Positions 42,855-52,001 are shown, counted from the stretch's first letter. The stretch is 64,000 nucleotides of DNA from Micrococcus sp. 2A (GCF_039519235.1 NZ_CP154351.1:2542001-2606000), one strand, 5' to 3'. The notes: a model not told the origin generated them from the letters alone. Numbers and translations: made by a program.

Positions 42855-43865
42855 CTAGTTGTAAGAGGTCATGACGTTGTTGACTCGCGCCGGGGCCAGT
42901 GAGGCCGGCGGGGCGTCCCCGCAGGAGGTATGAGGCCGATGGTAGTTGTAGTGGTTCACCCACACCGCCAGGGCCTCACGCCGGGCCGTCTCTGAGGAGT
43001 ACGGGCGGGCGTAGAGGACCTCATCGACCATCAGCCGGTTGTAGCGTTCGACCTTCCCGTTATGGCGCGGGGTGTAGGGCCGGATCCGGTGGTGCCGACC
43101 CCCGAGCGAGACCACCTTCCGGGTGAAGTCCACGGCCCGGTAGTTGTTCCCGTTGTCCGTGACCACCCGGTCCACGGTGATGCCGTGGGCGGCGAAGAAC
43201 GCCCGCGCCCGGCAGAAGAACCCGATCGTGGTCACCGTCCGCTCATCCTCCAACGCCTCGGTGTAGGCCAGGCGGGTGAACCCGTCGATCGCCGAGTGCA
43301 GGTACGTGTACCCGACCCGTCGGCCAGGCCCGCGCTTGGCCGCTCGCGCGTTCTCGGAGTCCCGTCCGTGAGCACGCCAGCCTCCCCCGTCAGGGATCTT
43401 CCCGATCTTCTTCACGTCCAGGTGCACCATGTGCCCCGGCCCCCGCGCGGTGATCCTCTGGGCCGGCTGCTGGCGCAGGTCTTCCCCGGCCGGGGTCAGG
43501 TCCCGTAGCCGGGAGAGCCCGGCCCGGTGCAGCCACCGTCCCACGGTACGAAGACACACCCGGTGGCCCTCGGAGACGAGGTGGTGATGGATCCGGCGGG
43601 CCGACCACTTCTCCCTGCGACGCAGGGTCTGGATCTGAGCCACCACCTCGGGGTCGAGCTGGGCAGGTGAACGGCGCGGACGGCTGGGCCGGTCGAGCAG
43701 CCCGGCCTCGCCCTCGGCGCGGTAGCGGGCTACCCAGGTGGCCACCGTGGGGCGGCTGACGCGGAACTCGGCGGCCACGTGCGCTTGGGGGATGCCGTCG
43801 TTCAGGTGGCGTTGGACCATCCTGAGACGGCCGGTGGGAGTCAGGGGTGCATTAGCGTGAGTCAT
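42855..43865 (-). CDS. IS481 family transposase (second element); stop codon supplied by the target site
   Basis: A 336-residue transposase of the same family but distant from the first: RMVQRHLNDGIPQAHVAAEF, VHLDVKKIGKIPDGGGWRA, YLHSAIDGFTRLAY, RVVTDNGNNYRA and HNGKVERYNRLMVDEVLYA (DDE). The final sense codon and the TAG at 42855-42857 fall in or across the GCTAGT target duplication, outside the IS. So the open frame is closed by host DNA at the chosen CTAG target. Confidence 0.93.
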   Translation of the reverse strand: MTHANAPLTPTGRLRMVQRHLNDGIPQAHVAAEFRVSRPTVATWVARYRAEGEAGLLDRPSRPRRSPAQLDPEVVAQIQTLRRREKWSARRIHHHLVSEGHRVCLRTVGRWLHRAGLSRLRDLTPAGEDLRQQPAQRITARGPGHMVHLDVKKIGKIPDGGGWRAHGRDSENARAAKRGPGRRVGYTYLHSAIDGFTRLAYTEALEDERTVTTIGFFCRARAFFAAHGITVDRVVTDNGNNYRAVDFTRKVVSLGGRHHRIRPYTPRHNGKVERYNRLMVDEVLYARPYSSETARREALAVWVNHYNYHRPHTSCGDAPPASLAPARVNNVMTSYN

Positions 43866-43977
43866 GAGTGGGTCTCTTTGCGCGGATGGGTGGTGTAGGA
43901 ACTTCCATCCTGCGGGAGAGGCCCACTCGTCTCATCTCAGCCCGGCCCTCGTGCCAAGAACCTCATGACCCACAACA
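42860..43977. mobile_element. IS481-family insertion (1118 bp), second element
   Basis: Inverted repeats TGTAAGAGGTCATGACG (left) and TGTTGTGGGTCATGAGG (right, reversed), with a 6-bp duplication GCTAGT at 42854-42859 and 43978-43983. It separates the dehydrogenase-GNAT chimera from the low-GC KAP region. Confidence 0.9.
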
Positions 43978-44103
43978 GCTAGTTGCCGTCCGATGCAAGC
44001 GCCTGTCGCATTTATCAATGCTAAATAACTATCGGAGCTCTATATTCAGTAAGTGTCACTCAACGTTACCGCCTCAATGTGCCCGCCATTCTTGCAAGAG
44101 AAA

Positions 44104-46218
44104 TTACTCCGCCTCAAAACCCAAAAAACCATTCGGATACCGAGTGGCTTCCCGCCGGGCGAAGAGTTTCCTATTCTCCCAGGAAAGGTCGCCCGACTGT
44201 ATCGGCCCGTTGTAATCTTCGGGCCAGGTAATTTCCTCCGGGGCCCAGTGTCGAAAGCCAGATTCATTGAAGGAACTCAGTGTACTCTCGCCCGAAGACA
44301 TCTCAGTTCTGGTGCCAACAAAACGTGAGGCTAGCGTATCGAGAGAGACGGTCTCGCTAATGATTAGCTCGCGGACCCTAGAAGCATATTCTGCGACTTC
44401 CGTTACGCCGGGGCTCTCGGCAATTAAGAAGAGAAAATATCCGATATCCGATCTCCTTTCGGCAGAGTCGCCGGCCTTCAGATTCTCCTCGGCGTAAAAG
44501 AATAGACGGTCCAGACACCGTTTCTGCATCCCGCCCCATGGCCGCATCTCTTCACCTGTAGTCAATATTGAATTGAACATGCCAACGATATCCCTGGGAT
44601 CGAGGTCTTCTATGCAGAGGGGCGGCATACCCGATCGCCAAACATTCTCTAGCGCATTGTGCAGAGCCTCGTCCGCTAGCTGATAAAATAACTCGCGCGG
44701 GGTGAAGAATCCCCTTCGTTGATCCGACACAGCCGGAAGCGCCTCAAGCAGCATGGGGAAAGCCCAATGTCCCCAAGCCTCACCAAAATCGGACGCTTGA
44801 AGGAATTGCTGGACTTTACTAAAAATAACGCTCTGCGTGGTGGAGTCTCTGCCCGAAATTCCTACCCTAAATGCGCTCTTTTCTCCCATCTCACATGCAC
44901 GAAGCCACGAACGAACCGAGGAGTCACTAACATCTCCCTCGGGAATCTTTTTATATATATATCTATCAAAGTACTGGGCATTTCTAATTAAATTAGCCGA
45001 GCCCTCCACAGAAATCTGGCCAACCGCTTGAGGGAAGATTTGCCCAATCAGCAGTCGCACATCCGCACGGACACCCGGATCGGCGAGGTCTACCAGGTTA
45101 TCCACCGTAGAAACATTCGACCCGGGAGTAGTGGCAAATGAGACGGGCTGCCGAGTTCCCGCCGTTGAATTAACAAGAATGCTCTTGAATTCACGTAACT
45201 TATCGTGAACCTCAGGAGAAATATGACGGAGGAGGGCAAGGAGAAAGACATCCACCACACTCACCTCCCCAGGCTCGTGGGGCTTAAGGTCAATCCTTAC
45301 TTGCTCTAGAACCCGGTTTAGACTTCTAATAGTCCCAAGACTGCGAGATATGACTCTCGCGACAGAGCTGATCCTCCGCCCATCATCCTCCACGACACTG
45401 TGGCCCGTCTGCTCCACAACTGCGTCGAGACCGTCGCTCAAGAGATCAAATATTTGAGATTGCTGGATGGGAGGGATATAGAACGGGTACTGAATAATCT
45501 TTTCGAGATATCGCCGCGCATCAGTGATTGACATTTGGCCTCCCGACGCAGCCACCACATTGCGACAAAGCACCTCTTCATCGTAAGCGAGAAGATATGA
45601 AACTCCAGGGAACCTACCCAGCAGCCTAATGACCCTCATCAGCTCCAGGAGTTCGCTCGAGTGCAAGCGGTCAATGTCGTCAACTAGAATAAGAACGCGC
45701 CGGTTGAGGTCCGCGAGCGAATTTGATGCATCGGAAAACTCTCGCTCCCAGCTATGTCGTTCCGTGAGTTGCTCCGAGAAGAATTTTGCATATTCGGATG
45801 CGGCACCCCCCGCTACTGGAATAGCTTTAAGTCCAGGAGAGCATATTTCCAGTAGTTTTGCGATCTTATTCTTCGCCCGAGCTGCTCTCGCATCGTCGGA
45901 TGAGCCGGGAATTGCGCTAATAATGGATGCGAAAAACTCTTGGAGAAGTCCGTCGGTGCTACTAGTGGCCCAGGGGGTAAAGCGTGCAATGCTCCACCCC
46001 CCGCCCTGAGATTCCATCAGAGAATTAGAGATAAGGTTTAGAATAGAGGACTTACCCGACCCCCATGGCCCCACCAACGAGTAGACAATGCTCGAATTGG
46101 CCTGTGAGGCGTGCCGGAGGTGGTCGACTAGCGCATCGACAAAGATTTCGATGTCGAGCTTATCAGAATCGCTGTCACTAATAGGGTCATCAGACCAAAC
46201 AGTGAAACTAGTAGACAA
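44104..46218 (-). CDS. KAP family P-loop NTPase, low-GC gene
   Basis: A 704-residue protein. KAP NTPase features: Walker A GPWGSGKSS at about 50-58, GWSIARFTPWATSSTDGLLQ, Walker B VLILVDDIDR at 175-184 and DLNRRVLI before it, then SYLLAYDEEVLCRNV and RRYLEKIIQYPFYIPP. No membrane segments typical of some KAPs are seen, and the C-terminal ~330 residues are unassigned. GC content and codon use (ATA, TTA, AGA common) are far from the neighbours, a sign of recent transfer. It starts 20 bases after the dnaB stop on the same strand. KAP proteins are often in phage-exclusion (PifA-like) or defence contexts; the function here is inferred only. Confidence 0.9.
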   Translation of the reverse strand: MSTSFTVWSDDPISDSDSDKLDIEIFVDALVDHLRHASQANSSIVYSLVGPWGSGKSSILNLISNSLMESQGGGWSIARFTPWATSSTDGLLQEFFASIISAIPGSSDDARAARAKNKIAKLLEICSPGLKAIPVAGGAASEYAKFFSEQLTERHSWEREFSDASNSLADLNRRVLILVDDIDRLHSSELLELMRVIRLLGRFPGVSYLLAYDEEVLCRNVVAASGGQMSITDARRYLEKIIQYPFYIPPIQQSQIFDLLSDGLDAVVEQTGHSVVEDDGRRISSVARVISRSLGTIRSLNRVLEQVRIDLKPHEPGEVSVVDVFLLALLRHISPEVHDKLREFKSILVNSTAGTRQPVSFATTPGSNVSTVDNLVDLADPGVRADVRLLIGQIFPQAVGQISVEGSANLIRNAQYFDRYIYKKIPEGDVSDSSVRSWLRACEMGEKSAFRVGISGRDSTTQSVIFSKVQQFLQASDFGEAWGHWAFPMLLEALPAVSDQRRGFFTPRELFYQLADEALHNALENVWRSGMPPLCIEDLDPRDIVGMFNSILTTGEEMRPWGGMQKRCLDRLFFYAEENLKAGDSAERRSDIGYFLFLIAESPGVTEVAEYASRVRELIISETVSLDTLASRFVGTRTEMSSGESTLSSFNESGFRHWAPEEITWPEDYNGPIQSGDLSWENRKLFARREATRYPNGFLGFEAE

Positions 46219-46238
46219 TTTAGATCTCCCTCCAAGGG

Positions 46239-47627
46239 CTAGAACCCTCCCCCGCCCCCGCCATCCTGTGCGAGGTTGCTGAAGCGACTGTAATGCCCCT
46301 GGAACCCCACCACAATGGTCTTCGTGGGCCCGTTCCTATGCTTGGCCACGATCAGGTCGGCCTCACCGGCGCGCGGGCTCTCCTTGTCGTACACGTCCTC
46401 GCGGTGCAGCAGGATCACCATGTCCGCGTCCTGCTCGATCGAGCCGGACTCGCGCAGGTCGGACACCTGCGGCCGCTTGTCCGTGCGCTGCTCGGACCCA
46501 CGGTTCAACTGGCTCAACGCGATCACCGGCACGTCGAGCTCCTTGGCCAGCAGCTTGAGGGCACGCGAGAACTCGGCGACCTCCTGCTGACGGGACTCGA
46601 CCTTCTTGCCCGAGCTCATGAGCTGCAGGTAGTCGAGCACCACCATCTTGAGGTTGTTCTTCTGCTTGAGCCGCCGGCACTTGGCGCGGATCTCCATCAT
46701 GGTCATGTTCGGGGAGTCGTCGATGAAGAACGGGGCCTCGTTCAGCCGCCCCACGGTCGCGGCGATCTTGGACCACTGGTCATCCCGGATGGTGCCCTTG
46801 CGCAGGTCCTGCAGCGCGATCGTCGCCTCGGCGCTCAAGAGCCTCATGGCGATCTCGTTCTTGCCCATCTCGAGGCTGAAGAACACGGTGGCCATGTTGT
46901 GGTGGATGGCCGCGGCCCGCGCGAAGTCCAGCGCCAGCGTGGACTTGCCGACGGCGGGGCGCGCCGCGATCACGATCATCTGCCCGCCGTGCAGGCCCTG
47001 CGTCAGCTCGTCGAAGTCGTAGAAGTCGGTGGGGACGCCCGTCAGGCCCTCGCCCTGGTTGCCCGCGGCCTCGATCTCGTCGACCGCGTGCTCCATGATC
47101 TCGGAGAGCTGGACGTAGTCCTCGGACTGGCGGTTCTCCGCCACCTTGTAGATCTCGGACTGGGCCTCGTTGACGATCTCCTCGACCTCGCCGTCGCCCT
47201 GGTAGCCCAGCTGCGTGATCTTGGTGCCGGCGCCCACCAGGCGCCGCAGGATGGCTTTCTCGGCCACGATCGCCGCGTAGAAGTTGGCGTTGGCTGCCGT
47301 CGGCACGGACTGGATGAGCTCGTGGAGCACGGCGGGGCCGCCCACGCGGCTCAGCTCCTGGCGCTTGTTCAGCAGGTCCGCCACGGTGACGGCGTCGGCG
47401 GGCTCGCCGCGGCCGTAGAGGTCGATGATCGCCTCATAGATCATCTCGTGGCTGGGGCGGTAGAAGTCATGGCCGCGCAGCAGCTCCACCACGTCCGCGA
47501 TCGCGTCCTTGGAGAGCATCATGCCGCCCAGCACCGAGCGCTCCGCCTCCAGGTCCTGGGGCGGGAGGAACCGCTCGGTGGAACGGCCGCCGTCGTAGGA
47601 GCCCGAGTCTCCGTAGTTGTCCGTCAC
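46239..47627 (-). CDS. dnaB: Replicative DNA helicase
   Basis: A 462-residue helicase that unwinds DNA at the fork. The N-terminal domain begins LPPQDLEAERSVLGGMMLSK; the RecA-like domain has Walker A ARPAVGKST near 222-230, VVFF-like VATVFFSLEMG, Walker B KMVVLDYLQLM and VSDLRESGSIEQDADMVILL. There is no intein, unlike many actinobacterial DnaBs. The GTG at 47627 is chosen: GGGAG lies upstream and the family start (TDNYGDSG) follows. The longer frame runs into a DnaA-box region. Confidence 0.96.
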   Translation of the reverse strand: MTDNYGDSGSYDGGRSTERFLPPQDLEAERSVLGGMMLSKDAIADVVELLRGHDFYRPSHEMIYEAIIDLYGRGEPADAVTVADLLNKRQELSRVGGPAVLHELIQSVPTAANANFYAAIVAEKAILRRLVGAGTKITQLGYQGDGEVEEIVNEAQSEIYKVAENRQSEDYVQLSEIMEHAVDEIEAAGNQGEGLTGVPTDFYDFDELTQGLHGGQMIVIAARPAVGKSTLALDFARAAAIHHNMATVFFSLEMGKNEIAMRLLSAEATIALQDLRKGTIRDDQWSKIAATVGRLNEAPFFIDDSPNMTMMEIRAKCRRLKQKNNLKMVVLDYLQLMSSGKKVESRQQEVAEFSRALKLLAKELDVPVIALSQLNRGSEQRTDKRPQVSDLRESGSIEQDADMVILLHREDVYDKESPRAGEADLIVAKHRNGPTKTIVVGFQGHYSRFSNLAQDGGGGGGF

Positions 47628-47874
47628 TGCGGAGACTCCCTTCCCCGGCCCCCAACGACGGCGGCCCCCATGGCCGGCGCGCGCCGGCCCCTGATCCTGC
47701 TGGTCCCCACGGTGAACCGCCGCACCCACCTGCGGGAGGCGGATGCGGCGGCCCCCGGCCGCGACGATCATGCAAGCGGATGCGCGCCTGGCTCGAGGGC
47801 CTGGGGCCAATACCCGCTCTCGCGTTGGGGATACTTCGGGACACTACGCGCGGTCAGGAGGCCGGGCAAGCACG

Positions 47875-48156
47875 TTGTCCACAGGCAGTGTGGACAACGG
47901 GTGGATTCTGCGGCGTGTCGTGTGGACGCCCTGGGGACGGCGCTGTGGACAGCCCTGTGACGCCTCCCAGAATCGGCGCCTGACCTGGCGTTTTCCTATC
48001 CCCACGACTGTGGAGAAGAAAATTCTTCCGCATCTGGAGAGCGCGGAGTCGACTTGACAGAGGCCCCCCTTGCCCCCCGTCTCTCCCCTCTGGCAACGGC
48101 GGTTTGCCCGCATTCCATCCACACCGTCCACATCTGTGGACAAACACTGTGGACAA
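47875..48156. other. Cluster of DnaA boxes upstream of dnaB (origin-like region)
   Basis: Four perfect 9-mers TTGTCCACA/TGTGGACAA: 47875-47883, 47889-47897 (facing each other), 48135-48143 and 48148-48156. Near matches (one or two changes) are at 47921, 47944, 48009 and 48124. Between them lies an AT-rich stretch with GAAGAAAATTCTTCC (48015-48029). The whole 47628-48227 gap has no gene. In M. luteus the DnaA box is TTGTCCACA. It could bind DnaA to regulate dnaB or titrate DnaA; dnaA/dnaN are absent, so it is not called oriC. Confidence 0.75.
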
Positions 48157-48227
48157 ACCCGCCTGACCTGGGGAGAGCCAGCTTGACACCTCCTGTTAAC
48201 CCGGAGGGCACTCCCGTCGCCGCGGCC

Positions 48228-49505
48228 TCACCCCCGCCGCGGGCTGAGCGCCGCCGGGCCGTGCTGCCGCACCATGTGGACCACCGGCGCGACGGCGCTC
48301 ATCCGATCCTGCGCCTCGAGCCCCTTCCCCAGCCGGGCCAGCTGCAGCTCGTACCAGGGCAGGGCCAGTGCCGGCCCGAGCGTGGAGTCCACGGCGGCGA
48401 GGCCGGTCTTCACGCGCGGCAGCTCCACCTCGATCTCCTGCCCCGCGATCGCCCGGGCAGCCAGCTCCGGCTCGATCACGAACGGCCGGGCCAGGCCCAC
48501 GACGTCGGTCACCCCGTCCGCGAGCGCCGCCGCCATCGTCGCCGCGGAGCGGAATCCGCCGGTCAGCATGACGGGGACGTCGGTGACGTCCCGCAGGCGG
48601 CGGGCGTACCGCTCGAAGTACGTGCCGCCGTCGTTGTTCCCGCCCATCATGGCGGGGCTGGTGTAGGAGCCGCCGGAGACCTCGAGGAGGTCCAGGCCCA
48701 GCTCGCCCATGCGCTGGGCCACCCGCCGCGAGTCCTCCTCGGTGAGGCCGCCCTCGGAGAAGTCGGAGGAGTTGAGCTTGAGGCCGATCGGGAAGCCGTC
48801 CCCGAGCTCCTCGCGCAGCGCGGCGTAGATCTCCACGAGGAAGCGCATGCGCCCCTCGAGGTCCCCGCCGTAGCGGTCCGTGCGGCGGTTGGCCTCGGGC
48901 GAGAGGAACTGGTTGACGAGGTAGCCGTGCGCACCGTGGATCTGCACGCCGGTGAAGCCCGCGGCCCGGGCGTGGGCGGCCGTGACGGCGAACCGCTCCA
49001 CGATCCCGCGCACCTCCTGCGTCTCCAGGGCGCGGGGCATGCCGAAGAAGCGGCCCGCGGAGCCGCCGAGGGGCACCGCGCTCGGGGCGGCGGGCGTGCG
49101 CATCACGGACTTCGGCGCCTGCCGGCCGGGATGGTTGAGCTGCATCCAGAGGTGCGCGCCGCCCTGAGTGCCGGCCTCGGCCCAGCGGCGCAGTGCGGCC
49201 GCGTGCCGGCCGTCCTCCACCGCCACGTTGCCCGGCTCGCCCAGGGCGTGCGCGTCCACCATCACGTTGCCCGTGATCAGCAGGCCCGCGCCGCCGCGCG
49301 CCCAGCGCCCGTAGACCCGCTCGTGGGCCACGGTGGGGGCGAGGTCCCTGCCCGCGAGCGCCTCGCTCATGGCGGACTTGGCGATGCGGTTCTTCAGCAC
49401 GGCCCCGCTCGGCAGGGTCAGCGGGGCGCCGAGGCGGGCGCCGGCGGCGCGGGGATCAGTCGTGGGAGCGGAGTCGGGAGTGGGGGCAGGGGTCGCGTCG
49501 GTCAT
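48228..49505 (-). CDS. NADH:flavin oxidoreductase, old-yellow-enzyme family
   Basis: A 425-residue FMN enzyme. LTLPSGAVLKNRIAKSAMSE opens the barrel, GAHLWMQLNHPGRQAPKSVM carries the usual FMN/substrate residues, GFTGVQIHGAHGYLVNQFLS (HGAH...N) and RTDRYGGDLEGRMRFLVEI are the OYE signature, and VGLARPFVIEPELA follows in the phosphate loop. Reduces activated C=C bonds with NAD(P)H. The ATG at 49505 removes an Arg-rich shadow extension. It is monocistronic and convergent with nothing; the thioesterase is divergent. Confidence 0.93.
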   Translation of the reverse strand: MTDATPAPTPDSAPTTDPRAAGARLGAPLTLPSGAVLKNRIAKSAMSEALAGRDLAPTVAHERVYGRWARGGAGLLITGNVMVDAHALGEPGNVAVEDGRHAAALRRWAEAGTQGGAHLWMQLNHPGRQAPKSVMRTPAAPSAVPLGGSAGRFFGMPRALETQEVRGIVERFAVTAAHARAAGFTGVQIHGAHGYLVNQFLSPEANRRTDRYGGDLEGRMRFLVEIYAALREELGDGFPIGLKLNSSDFSEGGLTEEDSRRVAQRMGELGLDLLEVSGGSYTSPAMMGGNNDGGTYFERYARRLRDVTDVPVMLTGGFRSAATMAAALADGVTDVVGLARPFVIEPELAARAIAGQEIEVELPRVKTGLAAVDSTLGPALALPWYELQLARLGKGLEAQDRMSAVAPVVHMVRQHGPAALSPRRG

Positions 49506-49650
49506 GCCCCCACCCTGGCACGCGGCACCCGCACCGGGCACCCGGCGACGACGGCGTCGGCCGGCCCGAGCGTTCCTCTCCCGCTCGGCGTAGCGTCGCC
49601 CCTGACGACCCGCCCGTCCGGGCGCCCACCGACCCTTAGGAGTGCCGCGC

Positions 49651-50091
49651 ATGAGCACAGCCCACGATCCCGCCCCCTTCGAGACGGAGCTGCAGCTGCG
49701 CTGGTCGGACCAGGACGCCTACGGCCACGTGAACAACGGACGGCTGGTCACGCTGGCGGAGGAGGCCCGGGTGCGCGCGCTGGCCGAGTGGGCCTACCCC
49801 CTCACGCCGGGCAGCGGCGCGCTCGTGGTCCGAACGCTCCACCTCGAGTACCTGCGCCCCGTGCACTACGCCCCCGCGCTGACGGCCCGGGTCTGGGTCT
49901 CGCGGATCGGCACCACCTCGTTCGTGCTGCAGCACGCGCTCATCCAGGACGGCGCCGTGGCCGTGACCGCCGAGGCCCTGATGGTGCATCTCACCGCGGA
50001 CATGAGCGCCACCGCGCCGCTGTCCCCGACCCTGCGGGAGGCCTTCGAGGCGGTGCACCGCCCCGGGGTGAGCGCCGCGCAGGACCTCTGA
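49651..50091 (+). CDS. Acyl-CoA thioesterase (hot-dog fold)
   Basis: A 146-residue 4HBT protein. QLRWSDQDAYGHVNNGRLVT holds the catalytic Asp and the HVNNxxY-like motif; TLHLEYLRPVHY and TTSFVLQHALIQDGAVAVTA follow, as in YbgC/FadM-type thioesterases hydrolysing acyl-CoA. The start is the ATG at 49651 with TTAGGAG eight bases before it, not the upstream GTG at 49642. Terminates at a 24-bp hairpin. Confidence 0.9.
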   Translation: MSTAHDPAPFETELQLRWSDQDAYGHVNNGRLVTLAEEARVRALAEWAYPLTPGSGALVVRTLHLEYLRPVHYAPALTARVWVSRIGTTSFVLQHALIQDGAVAVTAEALMVHLTADMSATAPLSPTLREAFEAVHRPGVSAAQDL

Positions 50092-50094
50092 CGG

Positions 50095-50153
50095 GACGAC
50101 GGCGCCGCACCGTCCGGGCGTGAACTGCTCCCGGACGGTGCGGCGCCGTCGTC
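50095..50153. terminator. Bidirectional hairpin between convergent genes
   Basis: Perfect 24-bp arms (50095-50118 and 50130-50153) around an 11-base loop, right between the thioesterase stop and the RimK gene end. No T-run; a strong terminator of GC-rich type. Confidence 0.85.
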
Positions 50154-50169
50154 GTGCCCGGGAGGGCCC

Positions 50170-51435
50170 TCAGGCGTCCGAGCCGGTGCCCGGATCCGTG
50201 GCGGACAGCGCGGGCGCGGCCGGCGCGGCGGCCGCCTCCTCGGCCACGGGCTCGAGGATGGGGTTCTCCGGCAGCTTCCGCACCTTCTTCGGGCGCCGCG
50301 AGCGCGCCGGGATGAGCGAGCGCATGTTCTCCAGCTTGCCGAAGCACAGCAGGCGGTCGCCCTCCTCGAGCACCTTGGAGTCGGCGGGGTTGGGGAACAC
50401 GGACGTGCCGCGGTGCAGCGTGAGCACCTGGACGTCCTTGGCCAGCAGCCCCGAGTCCTCGATGCTCTCGCCCACCATCTCCGAGCCCGCGTGCACCGCG
50501 ACCTCGGCCACCCCGTAGCCGCGGGAGACGGAGAGGCGCTGGCGCACGTCGATGTCCGGGAAGCCGGCCTGGTCCGCGATGTAGTCCACGATCGCGCCCG
50601 CCACGTCCAGCTCGGTGGCCGCCTCGATGCCCTGCAGGCCGGGCGAGGAGTTGACCTCCATGACCAGTGGCCCGTCCGTGCCCTCGAGCATGTCCACGCC
50701 GGCCACGCGCAGACCCATGATGTGGGCGGCGCGCAGGGCGGTCTCCTCGTACTCGGGCGTGAGCTCCACGCGCTCCACAGACCCCCCGCGGTGCACGTTG
50801 GAGCGGAACTCGTCCCCCTGGGCGCTGCGGCGCATGGCCGCCACCACGCGGTCCCCCACCACGAGCGCGCGGATGTCCTTGCCCTTGGACTCCTCCACGA
50901 ACCGCTGGATGAGCACCTGCTGGTTCGTGCCGTGCAGCGTCTCGATGATCGCCTCGGCCACCTTCTTCGTGGGGGCCAGGATCACGCCGATGCCCTGCGT
51001 GCCCTCGAGCAGCTTGATGACCACGGGGGCGCCGCCCACCATGTCGATCGCGGACGACACCTCGCCACGGTTGCGCACGAACACCGTGGCCGGCATGGCG
51101 ATCTGGTGGCGGGAGAGGATCTGCGTGGCTCGCAGCTTGTCCCGCGAGTTCATGATGCCGGCGGCCGTGTTGGGCGTGTAGACGTCCATCTGCTCGAACT
51201 GGCGCACGACGGCGGTGCCGAAGTAGGTGACCGAGTTGCCGATGCGCGGCAGCACGGCGTCGTAGGAGGAGAGGGGACGGCCACGGAAGGTCAGGTCCGG
51301 CTCCTCCGTGGAGAGGTCGATGCCGAAGCGCAGCGTGTCCAGCACCTTCACGTCATGGCCGCGCTCGAGGGCGGCGGACTTGAGGCGCTGGGTGGAGTAG
51401 GCGCGCGGGGAACGGGAGAGGATCGCGAGCTTCAT
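50170..51435 (-). CDS. rimK: RimK-type ATP-grasp ligase fused to a TrkA_C domain
   Basis: A 421-residue protein. Residues 1-290 are a RimK-like ATP-grasp ligase: MKLAILSRSPRAYSTQRLKS, DAVLPRIGNSVTYFGTAVVR, the ATP-binding VVIKLLEGTQGIGVILA, VGDRVVAAMRRSAQGDEFRS and VMEVNSSPGLQGIE. RimK adds glutamates to the ribosomal protein S6 C terminus in E. coli. Residues ~305-370 (VAVHAGSEMVGESIEDSGLL, then VFPNPADSKVLEEGDRLLCF) match the RCK_C/TrkA_C ligand-binding domain, an unusual addition that suggests control by a small molecule. The divergent retropepsin-like gene starts 17 bases away. Confidence 0.9.
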   Translation of the reverse strand: MKLAILSRSPRAYSTQRLKSAALERGHDVKVLDTLRFGIDLSTEEPDLTFRGRPLSSYDAVLPRIGNSVTYFGTAVVRQFEQMDVYTPNTAAGIMNSRDKLRATQILSRHQIAMPATVFVRNRGEVSSAIDMVGGAPVVIKLLEGTQGIGVILAPTKKVAEAIIETLHGTNQQVLIQRFVEESKGKDIRALVVGDRVVAAMRRSAQGDEFRSNVHRGGSVERVELTPEYEETALRAAHIMGLRVAGVDMLEGTDGPLVMEVNSSPGLQGIEAATELDVAGAIVDYIADQAGFPDIDVRQRLSVSRGYGVAEVAVHAGSEMVGESIEDSGLLAKDVQVLTLHRGTSVFPNPADSKVLEEGDRLLCFGKLENMRSLIPARSRRPKKVRKLPENPILEPVAEEAAAAPAAPALSATDPGTGSDA

Positions 51436-51452
51436 CGGGTGTTCCTGCGAAG

Positions 51453-52001
51453 ATGGGTCACGTGACCGAATCTAAGCACACGCAGGTGTCCATCCCCGCA
51501 GGTGTCCACACCGGTCACGACGGCGGCGCGGACGCCCCCGGCGCCCGCGTCGGCTGGCGTGAGTGGGTGGGCCTGCCCGGGGCGCAGACGCCGTGGATCA
51601 AGGCGAAGATCGACACCGGCGCCCGCACCTCCGCGCTGCACGCCTTCGGCATCCGCCGGTTCGAGCGCGAGGGCGGCGACTGGGTCCGCTTCGAGGTGCA
51701 CCCGTGGCAGACCTCCGCCGCGGACGCACGGGTGGTCGAGATGCCGATCACCGACGTGCGCGCCGTCCGCTCCTCGAACGGGAACGTCCAGGACCGCATC
51801 GTCGTCGTCATGCCGCTCACGCTCATGGGCCGCACCGTGCAGGCCGAGGTCACGCTGACCCACCGCGACGAGATGGGCTTCCGCATGCTCGTGGGCCGCA
51901 CCACCCTCGCCGCCGCCGGGCTCCTGGTGGACCCGGCCGCCTCCTACCTGGGCGGCCAGCCGCCGCGCGGCGTGCGCCGCCGCAACCGGGGCGCGCTGTG
52001 A
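51453..52001 (+). CDS. RimB-like retropepsin-type protease (ATP-dependent zinc protease domain)
   Basis: A 182-residue protein of the RimB/PF05618 family. IKAKIDTGARTSALHAFGIR carries the aspartic-protease DTG motif (DTGA), then VRSSNGNVQDRIVVVMPLTL and MGFRMLVGRTTLAA. In Pseudomonas, RimB is a protease that works with RimK on the glutamate tail of S6. ATG at 51453, or GTG at 51462; the first gives the longer, Ser/Thr-rich tail. It overlaps the following gene by four bases (GTGA). Confidence 0.88.
   Translation: MGHVTESKHTQVSIPAGVHTGHDGGADAPGARVGWREWVGLPGAQTPWIKAKIDTGARTSALHAFGIRRFEREGGDWVRFEVHPWQTSAADARVVEMPITDVRAVRSSNGNVQDRIVVVMPLTLMGRTVQAEVTLTHRDEMGFRMLVGRTTLAAAGLLVDPAASYLGGQPPRGVRRRNRGAL

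Noticed and set aside
46293..47960. Long plus-strand frame opposite dnaB
   Set aside because: His/Asp/Val-rich composition typical of antisense shadows in high-GC DNA; dnaB on the other strand is certain.
47628..48227. Calling the DnaA-box cluster the chromosomal oriC
   Set aside because: dnaA and dnaN, which flank oriC in actinobacteria, are absent; evidence supports only an origin-like or regulatory cluster.
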